From Dechloromonas hankyongensis (lineage in GTDB: Bacteria; Pseudomonadota; Gammaproteobacteria; Burkholderiales; Rhodocyclaceae): a DNA stretch of 64,000 nt. The stretch's first letter is position 1; each line of letters starts with the position of its first letter. The notes beneath the pieces were generated by a model. That model did no database searches and had not been told where the DNA came from. It was given only the letters and a program-made list of their open reading frames with translations. Positions 28,910-35,544 of this stretch are shown one piece after another. A program made the translations under genes and the position numbers. The stretch is from positions 1,550,001-1,614,000 of the forward strand of contig NZ_JAKLTN010000001.1 in NCBI RefSeq assembly GCF_022012295.1, in the 5' to 3' direction.

Positions 28910-31212
28910 AGAGACACACCCCACAACGCAGCCTGCTGGCCATCGCACTGGCCGCAGCCTTCGCCCCGGCCAGTGCCCAGCAGATCGTCACCACCGAGAC
29001 CGTCGAGGTGATCGGCACCACGCCGCTGGCCGGCATCGGCGTGCCGCGCCTGCATTTGCCGGCCAACGTCCAGTCGCTCGACGACCGGCGGCTGGAGGAA
29101 GTCGAAAGCCTCAACGTCGCCGAACAGCTGGTGCGCCAGGTGCCGGCGGTCACGGTCAACGATATCCAGGGCAATCCTTACCAGGTGGACCTGAATTACC
29201 GCGGCTTCACCGCCTCGCCCTTGCTCGGCACGGCGCAGGGGCTGTCGGTGTACGTCGATGGCGTGCGAGTCAACGAACCCTTCGGCGACACGGTGAACTG
29301 GGATCTGATCCCGCATTCGGCCATTGCCGGCATCGACCTGATTCCCGGTTCCAACCCCGCCTTCGGCCTCAACACGCTGGGCGGCGCGCTGGCCATCCGG
29401 ACCAAGAGCGGCTTCTCCAATCCGGGCGGCAAGCTGGAGTTGTCCGGCGGCAGCTTCGGGCGCAGCAACACCGAAGTCGAATACGGCGGCAACAACGGCA
29501 CGCTGGGCTGGTACGTCGCCGGCGACTGGTTCCGCGAGGACGGCTGGCGCGATTACTCGCCGTCCGACGTCAAGCAGCTGTTCGCCAAGCTGTCCTTCCG
29601 CAACAGCGCCGGCGAGGCCGACCTGACGCTGAGCCAGGCGCGCACCCGGCTGGTCGGCAACGGCCTGGTGCCGCAAGCGATGCTCGACGAGCGCCGCGCC
29701 AACATCTTCACCCATCCCGACCAGACCCGCAACGACCTGACCCAGCTCGCCCTCAATGGCAAGCTGTGGCTGAGCGATGCGCAGAGCCTGAGCGGCAGCG
29801 TCTATGTCCGCAAGACCCGCATGCGCACGCTGAACGGCGACATGAACGATGATTACGAGGACGACTGGCCGATCGATCCGACCACGCCGAACGGCGCCCA
29901 CAACCGGACGCGGACCCGCCAGCTGGGTACCGGGTCCGCCGTGCAGTGGAACCTGAGCACCGACGCCCACCAGCTGGCGCTCGGCGCTTCCTGGGACCAG
30001 GCCCGCATGCGTTTCGTGCAGACCCGCCAGCTCGGTACCATCGACGACACGCGCGGCATCGGCAACCTGCTCGACGCCACCGAAGAGAACAAGCTGTGGG
30101 GCACCACCCGCACCGCCAGCCTGTTTGCCACCGATACCTGGTCGCTGACCAAAAGCCTGCACCTGACCGCCTCAGCCCGCTACAACATGAGCCGGGTGAC
30201 GACGCACGACGAACTCAATCTGGTCGCCCCCAACCTTGATGGCGACCACAGCTATCACAAGCTCAACCCGGCCATCGGCCTGAGCTGGCAGGTGCTGCCG
30301 GCGCTCAATGCCTACGCCGGGTTCAGCCAGGGCAATCGCGTGCCGACGCCGATCGAACTCGGCTGCGCTGACCAGGCCAATCCGTGCACCCTGCCCAATT
30401 CGATGGCTTCCGACCCCTACCTCAAGCAGGTCGTCGCCCGCACCGTCGAGGCCGGCCTGCGCGGCACGCTACCTGGCAACACCCAGTGGAACGCCGGGGT
30501 CTATCGCACGTTGAACACCGACGACATTCTGTTCGTCGGTACCTCGACCAGCGCCGGCTACTTCACCAACTACGGCAAGACGCAGCGCCAGGGCATCGAA
30601 CTTGGCCTCAACGGCAGCGTGAGGGCCATCGACTGGTATGCCAACTACAGCTGGCTGCACGCCACCTTCCGCTCGGATGCCTGCCTGCTCGGCGCCAACA
30701 ACAGCACGCGCGGCACGGCAGCCGAATGCACCGGCGCCGGCCAGGACGACGAAATCCTGGTCAAGAAGGGCAACCGCCTGACCGGCCTGCCCGAGCACAG
30801 CCTCAAGTTCGGCCTGGCCTGGCGGACGACCGACTGGCTGCGCATCGGCGGCGACGTGCAGGCCTTCTCCGGCCAGTACGTGCGCGGCAACGAGAACAAC
30901 CAGCACCAGAGCGGCACCTATACCGATGCCCTGGGCAATACCCGTACCTTCGATGGTCCGGGCAAGGTCGGCGGCTACGCCATCCTCAACCTGAATGCCG
31001 AAGCCAAGCTGGGGGCGGGGTGGCAGATGTTCGCCAAGATCAACAACGTCTTCGACCGCCGCTATGCGACGGCCGGGGCGCTGGCCGAAAACCCCTTCCT
31101 TGCCGGCAGCTTCCAGGCTGATCCGAACGACTGGCACCGCCAGACCTTCGTCGCCCCGGGCGCCCCGCGCGCCGCCTGGCTCGGCGTGCGCTACGTCTTC
31201 GGCGGCAAATAG
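28906..31212 (+). CDS. TonB-dependent outer membrane receptor
   Basis: This is a 768-residue outer membrane transporter with a signal peptide ending near ASAQ (about residue 25). A plug domain follows at about 40-160 (EQLVRQVPAVTVNDIQGN, YVDGVRVNEPFGD, GGALAIRTKSG) and then a 22-strand-type barrel ending in an aromatic-rich strand (WLGVRYVFGGK). TETVEVIG after the signal is a possible TonB box. Start is GTG inside the tonB stop. Known TonB receptors linked to quinoproteins take up lanthanide complexes (LutH type) or PQQ (PqqU type). Position supports one of these as cargo, but the sequence alone does not decide. Confidence 0.85.
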   Translation: MKRHTPQRSLLAIALAAAFAPASAQQIVTTETVEVIGTTPLAGIGVPRLHLPANVQSLDDRRLEEVESLNVAEQLVRQVPAVTVNDIQGNPYQVDLNYRGFTASPLLGTAQGLSVYVDGVRVNEPFGDTVNWDLIPHSAIAGIDLIPGSNPAFGLNTLGGALAIRTKSGFSNPGGKLELSGGSFGRSNTEVEYGGNNGTLGWYVAGDWFREDGWRDYSPSDVKQLFAKLSFRNSAGEADLTLSQARTRLVGNGLVPQAMLDERRANIFTHPDQTRNDLTQLALNGKLWLSDAQSLSGSVYVRKTRMRTLNGDMNDDYEDDWPIDPTTPNGAHNRTRTRQLGTGSAVQWNLSTDAHQLALGASWDQARMRFVQTRQLGTIDDTRGIGNLLDATEENKLWGTTRTASLFATDTWSLTKSLHLTASARYNMSRVTTHDELNLVAPNLDGDHSYHKLNPAIGLSWQVLPALNAYAGFSQGNRVPTPIELGCADQANPCTLPNSMASDPYLKQVVARTVEAGLRGTLPGNTQWNAGVYRTLNTDDILFVGTSTSAGYFTNYGKTQRQGIELGLNGSVRAIDWYANYSWLHATFRSDACLLGANNSTRGTAAECTGAGQDDEILVKKGNRLTGLPEHSLKFGLAWRTTDWLRIGGDVQAFSGQYVRGNENNQHQSGTYTDALGNTRTFDGPGKVGGYAILNLNAEAKLGAGWQMFAKINNVFDRRYATAGALAENPFLAGSFQADPNDWHRQTFVAPGAPRAAWLGVRYVFGGK

Positions 31213-31214
31213 CC

Positions 31215-32606
31215 ATGCGCCTGCTGCCCGACTTTTCGTCGCTTCGCCAGGCCGGCCTGCACACCCGCGTCGGCCTCGTGCTGACAGTGCTCGCCACCTG
31301 CCTGCTGCTGGTGCTCGGCGGCCTGTGGCTGCATGCCACGCGTCAGGCCGTGCATGAGGAAGTCGAAGCGGCGACGCGGGTTTCGGAACAGTGGCTCAAG
31401 GTCGTCCTCGGCGAACTGCGCGCCCTGCCGCCGGCCGAGCGCGGCGAACGCCTGCTGGCCGTGGCCGAGAGCATCGGCCGGGTACGCGCCAATGTGCTGG
31501 AAGTGCGTGATCCGGCCGGCCAGCTGCGCCACGTCTCGCCGCCGTCCGCCTACAAGACTGGTCGTTTGGCGCCGGCGTGGTTCGCCGCTCTGCTGGCCAG
31601 CGACCTGCCGCCCCGCCAGATAAACTTCGAGGGCTACCAGTTGAGCCTGCACCCGGACCCGTCGCGGGCGATCCTTGATGCCTGGGACGAACTGCTCGGC
31701 ATGGCAGGTTGGGCCCTGCTGCTGCTCGTCGGCCTGTTCTCCGTCGTGCGCCAGGCGCTGGTGCAGGCCTTGCGCCCGCTCGACCAGGTCATGCAGGCGC
31801 TGGATCGCACCGGCCGTGGTCGCTTCGATACCCGCCTGCCACAATTCGCCTCGCCTGAACTCGGCCGCCTAGCGGGCGCCTTCAACGGTATGGCCGATCG
31901 CCTGAAGGCGGCGGTCGATGACAATGTCCGCTTGGAAACAGCCCGTGAAGTGGGCGAGCAGATGCGTACCCGACTCGCCGCCGAACGCCGCGCCGAGCGC
32001 GAAAGCATTGCCCGCGAACTGCATGACGAACTGGCGCAGGGCGTCACGGCGGTGCGCGCCCTGGCCGGCGCCATCGTCCAGCGCACTACGGAGCAGCCGG
32101 CGCTGCATGGCCACGCGCGAAGCATCGTCGCCGTCACCGGCGAAATGCAGGACGGCGTGCGCCACATCCTGCATCGCCTGCGGCGCAAGGAACCGGAGCC
32201 CCTGGCCAGCCAGCTGGAAAGCGTGGTCGACGCCTGGCGCCGACAGCACGGGATCGACCTGTACAGCCGGATCGCCCTGATGGGCGAGGTTTTCGACGGT
32301 GAGCTGGCACAGTGTGTGCTCCGTATCGTCCAGGAAGGGCTGACCAATATTGTTCGCCACGCCGACGCTAGCCGGGTCGATTTGTCCTTGCTCCACGATG
32401 GAGCAACTGTGCAGATCCGGATTGCCGACAACGGTCGTGGCCTCGATGGCGGCCCTTCAGGACAGGCCGGTTGCGGCCTCGGTCTGCAGGGTATGCGCGA
32501 ACGGATCGCGCTGCTCGGCGGCCAACTGGAATTTTCCAGCCCGGCAGAAGGTGGCTTCGTACTGCAAGCCAGCCTGCCGGCTGAAACGAGGAGGGTAGAA
32601 GCATGA
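31215..32606 (+). CDS. Sensor histidine kinase, NarX/MoxY type
   Basis: This is a 463-residue membrane kinase. Two helices (about 20-40 and 161-180) flank a periplasmic domain that resembles the LapD/MoxY N-terminal domain, with a WF..L segment near residues 122-126. It is followed by HAMP (about 181-235), HisKA_3 with phosphoacceptor H270 (RELHDELAQG) and HATPase_c with the N-box at about 378. MoxY-type kinases control methanol dehydrogenase genes in Paracoccus, which fits the nearby quinoprotein. Its stop overlaps the response regulator ATG by 4 bp. Confidence 0.87.
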   Translation: MRLLPDFSSLRQAGLHTRVGLVLTVLATCLLLVLGGLWLHATRQAVHEEVEAATRVSEQWLKVVLGELRALPPAERGERLLAVAESIGRVRANVLEVRDPAGQLRHVSPPSAYKTGRLAPAWFAALLASDLPPRQINFEGYQLSLHPDPSRAILDAWDELLGMAGWALLLLVGLFSVVRQALVQALRPLDQVMQALDRTGRGRFDTRLPQFASPELGRLAGAFNGMADRLKAAVDDNVRLETAREVGEQMRTRLAAERRAERESIARELHDELAQGVTAVRALAGAIVQRTTEQPALHGHARSIVAVTGEMQDGVRHILHRLRRKEPEPLASQLESVVDAWRRQHGIDLYSRIALMGEVFDGELAQCVLRIVQEGLTNIVRHADASRVDLSLLHDGATVQIRIADNGRGLDGGPSGQAGCGLGLQGMRERIALLGGQLEFSSPAEGGFVLQASLPAETRRVEA

Positions 32607-33244
32607 ACCTGAACGGAATCCGCGTCTTGCTGGCCGACGACCATGCCATGGTCCGCCTGGGCTTCCGCCTGCTGCTCGAAGGGGCGGGGGCCTCGGTAGT
32701 AGCCGAGACCGACTGCGGCGAGAGCGCCGTCCGCCTGTTCGCCGAGAGCAATCCGGACCTCGTGGTGATGGATGTGTCGATGCCCGGCATCGGCGGCCTG
32801 GCTGCCCTCGAACGTCTGCTGGTCTGGGAAGCCAAGGCGCGCGTGCTGATGCTGTCGGCGCACCATGACGACATCGTGCCCGTCCGCGCCCTCAAGCTCG
32901 GCGCCCGTGGCTACCTGTGCAAACGGGCGGCGCCGGAGGAATTCCTGCGCGCGGTCGGCGAAGTGGCGCGCGACCGCCGCTATCTCGACCCGGAACTGGC
33001 GCAGGCCGTGGCCCTGGCGCAATTGTCCGGTTCGACCAATCCGGTCGAATCGCTGACCGAGAAGGAACTGGCGGTTTTCCTGAAGCTGGCCGAAGGCCGT
33101 TCGGTAAATGACGTCGCCAACGATTTCTGCCTCAGCCCGAGTACGGTCGGCACCCACCTTTATCACATCAAACAGAAACTCAATGTGCAGAACGCCGCCG
33201 AACTGACGCTGGTCGCCGTACGCAACGGCCTGATCGAATCCTGA
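32603..33244 (+). CDS. LuxR/NarL-type response regulator
   Basis: This 213-residue regulator has an N-terminal receiver (phosphoacceptor D57 in LVVMDVSMPG, acidic pair ADD at about 11-13, switch lysine in GYLCK) and a C-terminal LuxR helix-turn-helix (about 148-208, SLTEKELAVFLKLAEG...VGTHLYHIKQKL). It is coupled by overlap to the upstream kinase and is its evident partner. Likely targets are this operon and perhaps the alcohol dehydrogenase gene, by analogy with the Ped/Exa and Mox systems. It overlaps the following peptidase gene by one base. Confidence 0.9.
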   Translation: MNLNGIRVLLADDHAMVRLGFRLLLEGAGASVVAETDCGESAVRLFAESNPDLVVMDVSMPGIGGLAALERLLVWEAKARVLMLSAHHDDIVPVRALKLGARGYLCKRAAPEEFLRAVGEVARDRRYLDPELAQAVALAQLSGSTNPVESLTEKELAVFLKLAEGRSVNDVANDFCLSPSTVGTHLYHIKQKLNVQNAAELTLVAVRNGLIES

Positions 33245-34206
33245 TGGAGGGGTCGGTGAGCATCAATCCGCTGTTTCCCGAAGCACAGCCACGCTGCGCC
33301 CGGCGCATCGCCGTGGGCGACGGCCACTATCTGTACGTCGAGGAACTCGGTCCGGCCGATGGCCTGCCGGTCCTCTTCCTGCATGGTGGGCCGGGCAGCG
33401 GCTGCACGCCGGCCCAGCGCCGGCTGTTCGATCCGCAGCGTTTCCGCGCCATTCTGGTCGACCAGCGCGGGGCCGGGCGTAGCCTGCCGCTCGGCGAACT
33501 GGGCGACAACACGACGGCCGACCTGGTCGCCGACCTGGAAATCGTCCGTGAGGCGCTGGGCATTCCGGCCTGGATCGTCTTCGGCGGTTCGTGGGGCAGC
33601 CTACTGGCGCTGGCCTATGCCCAGATTTACCCGGAACGCGTGCTCGGCCTGGTGCTGCGCGGCATCTTCCTCGGCTCGCGCCAGGAAATCGCCGCCTACG
33701 TCGGGGGCATCAACCCCCTGGCGCACCACGCGTGGACGGCGTTTGCCAGCGCGTTGCAAGAGCCGGCCTCGGCCTACCTGCTCGCCACCTGTGCCGACCG
33801 CATCCTGCGCGGCAAGGCATCGCAGGCCATGAGCGCCTGCCGCGCCTGGCTCGATTACGAGCGGGCTCTGCTCGGTGAGCCGCCGCTGGAGCGTGAGCCG
33901 GACGACCGGGAACTGGCCAAGGTACGCATCCAGATGCACTACCTGACCCGCGACTGCTTCCTGATGCCTGGCCAGTTGCTGGCCGGCGTCGAACGCCTGC
34001 GCCATATCCCGGCCGCCATCGTGCAGGGCCTGGCCGACCCAGTGTGCCCGCCGCAGGCGGCGGAAATGCTGCACCGCGCCTGGCCCGAAGCGACCTGGTT
34101 CCCCGTCGCCCAAGCCGGCCACGCCGGGTTGTCACCCCCCATCGCCCGGGCCTGCATCAAGGCGTTGGAGTGGGTTGCCGAGGCGGCGAGCAATTTCGCG
34201 GAGTAG
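33244..34206 (+). CDS. pip: Prolyl aminopeptidase (proline iminopeptidase)
   Basis: This is a cytosolic alpha/beta hydrolase of 320 residues that removes N-terminal proline from peptides (family S33). Visible motifs are HGGPGSG (about 47-53), DQRGAGRS (about 77-84), the nucleophile GGSWGS (about 117-122), the acid in GLADPVCPP and the histidine in QAGHAG. The ATG overlaps the regulator stop (TGATG). A GTG 12 bases downstream is an alternative start. Its place as the last gene of the TonB/two-component operon is unexpected for a housekeeping peptidase. Confidence 0.9.
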   Translation: MEGSVSINPLFPEAQPRCARRIAVGDGHYLYVEELGPADGLPVLFLHGGPGSGCTPAQRRLFDPQRFRAILVDQRGAGRSLPLGELGDNTTADLVADLEIVREALGIPAWIVFGGSWGSLLALAYAQIYPERVLGLVLRGIFLGSRQEIAAYVGGINPLAHHAWTAFASALQEPASAYLLATCADRILRGKASQAMSACRAWLDYERALLGEPPLEREPDDRELAKVRIQMHYLTRDCFLMPGQLLAGVERLRHIPAAIVQGLADPVCPPQAAEMLHRAWPEATWFPVAQAGHAGLSPPIARACIKALEWVAEAASNFAE

Positions 34207-34225
34207 CTACGGGCCTTGGGGGAAG

Positions 34226-34247
34226 CGTCACTTCAGTAGGAGTGACG
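34226..34247. other. Hairpin between convergent genes, possible weak terminator
   Basis: CGTCACT (34226-34232) pairs with AGTGACG (34241-34247) across an 8-base loop. No T-run follows on either strand, so termination is only a guess from its place between the peptidase (+) and the immunity candidate (-). Confidence 0.3.
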
Positions 34248-34276
34248 GTGTTGTGCGTTCGTAAATAACGAGCGCA

Positions 34277-34939
34277 TCAACGCGGATCTATGACGAACCT
34301 ATAAACATTGCCGGACTCAACAAAGGTTGCGGACCGGCTATTGCCAGACGGAATGAACGTTTTGCCCCGGATGATGTATTCCTTCAGTGAAATACCTACT
34401 GGATTGTCTTCTTCAGCTCGGTAACGGTATTCGATCTTGTCAAACACAATCCGATTTGCTTGCTGGCGAATTCCTTCACAGGCCTGAAATAGGCTGGGAA
34501 GTTTCCATGCTTGAGGCTTGGGATTTGCTAATCGCATCAGATAGACCGCTTTGTGTCTGACCGCAGTACCGGACGCGGACATCGGGGTGTTTTCCACGCA
34601 AGCCCAACCCGGTGCGAAATATGCGGTAGTGCCGATGCCTAGATCGCCATCGTTCACTACTTCGTCCGGGAATGTGGTCACCGTCGAGGGTTTCAAGACG
34701 AGGCCATCAATAGCCAGCACACCGTTGCGGATTTCAAGCGTATGGTGGCGGCCACCGGCCGTACCGGACCACGCAAGACGGATACCTTTGTCTCCTCGTA
34801 CGCTGTATGGGTGAAGGTTAATGCCTTTGCTGTTGAACAACTGTCCAGGCAGCGTGGCATAGTAAGCGCCATATCCGTCAAATACGGTTTCGGCCGAAGC
34901 CAGCGCCGGCAACAACAGCAGGAGTCCGAGTAATTTCAT
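34277..34939 (-). CDS. Secreted hypothetical protein, candidate type VI immunity protein
   Basis: This 220-residue protein has a short signal peptide (MKLLGLLLLLPALASA) and no recognised domain. It starts inside the stop of the upstream putative wall hydrolase gene (ATGA overlap) and is the last of three coupled genes after vgrG. A periplasmic location is what an immunity protein against a peptidoglycan-cutting effector would need. Base composition is visibly lower in GC than the flanking genes, as is common for exchanged effector-immunity pairs. The function is inferred from context only. Confidence 0.6.
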   Translation of the reverse strand: MKLLGLLLLLPALASAETVFDGYGAYYATLPGQLFNSKGINLHPYSVRGDKGIRLAWSGTAGGRHHTLEIRNGVLAIDGLVLKPSTVTTFPDEVVNDGDLGIGTTAYFAPGWACVENTPMSASGTAVRHKAVYLMRLANPKPQAWKLPSLFQACEGIRQQANRIVFDKIEYRYRAEEDNPVGISLKEYIIRGKTFIPSGNSRSATFVESGNVYRFVIDPR

Positions 34940-35544
34940 TTGTAGGCTTTCCCTGCGGTTGCTTTTAGATAGTCAGCGTCGTGTTTCCAAAAAATGGTTT
35001 TCCCATAGGCTGCGGTGGATTCCCACACATACTTGTATGTGCCCCGTACTTTGGAGTTCACCTCCTTCCCCGTTTTTTTGTCGCGTACCTTCCAGTAGAT
35101 AGTGGTCAGATAGCTTGTCTCTTTGACGTCGAAGATGTTGTGTGCTGGTTCGATTATATGAAATCCGTCTTTTACCTTTGGGTGGTTCTGGTAGTTCGTC
35201 TTAAAGTCCAGACCATCCCACCAATACGCGCCATTGGATGGGTCAGTGCCGGTGTTGGCTAGGGCATTACTGGCGCAGTCGAGGGCCAGTGTCATGCCTT
35301 TGTCGGCAGCGACTTCCTTTTCGCTTGCGGCCATAAGCTTCTTGTAACGCGGGTTGCCATCTTTGACAGCGTAAGTGTAATTGGGGTCAGCAGCCAGAAG
35401 CTGGCCCACGGTTTTTTCTCCCCACGCTCTCGCGCGGTTTGCTACCGCCCAAGCAATGCCGCCGATTTCATTTGCATCGTTTGCACCAGAGGCTTCGCCA
35501 TAGGCAATTGCAGCCAATTTTCTTGTTTGTGCGTCAATAGTCAT
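34936..35544 (-). CDS. SleB-like cell wall hydrolase, candidate type VI effector
   Basis: This is a 202-residue protein without a signal peptide. Its N-terminal half resembles SleB/hydrolase_2 peptidoglycan hydrolases: AAIAYGEASGAND...IAWAVANRARAWG (about 11-42, candidate catalytic E17) and DPSNGAYWWDG (about 100-110). The C-terminal half is Lys/Tyr-rich and unassigned. It overlaps vgrG and the next gene by ATGA on both sides. A wall hydrolase without its own export signal directly after vgrG is the usual arrangement for a VgrG-delivered effector. Local GC is about 43-45 percent in two 60-base lines I counted (34981 and 35161), against 62 percent at 33901. Confidence 0.65.
   Translation of the reverse strand: MTIDAQTRKLAAIAYGEASGANDANEIGGIAWAVANRARAWGEKTVGQLLAADPNYTYAVKDGNPRYKKLMAASEKEVAADKGMTLALDCASNALANTGTDPSNGAYWWDGLDFKTNYQNHPKVKDGFHIIEPAHNIFDVKETSYLTTIYWKVRDKKTGKEVNSKVRGTYKYVWESTAAYGKTIFWKHDADYLKATAGKAYK

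Noticed and set aside
28809..29852. Open frame of 347 codons overlapping tonB and the receptor gene on the + strand
   Set aside because: Shifted frame of the receptor, full of Arg and Pro; the receptor plug and barrel are continuous in the other frame.
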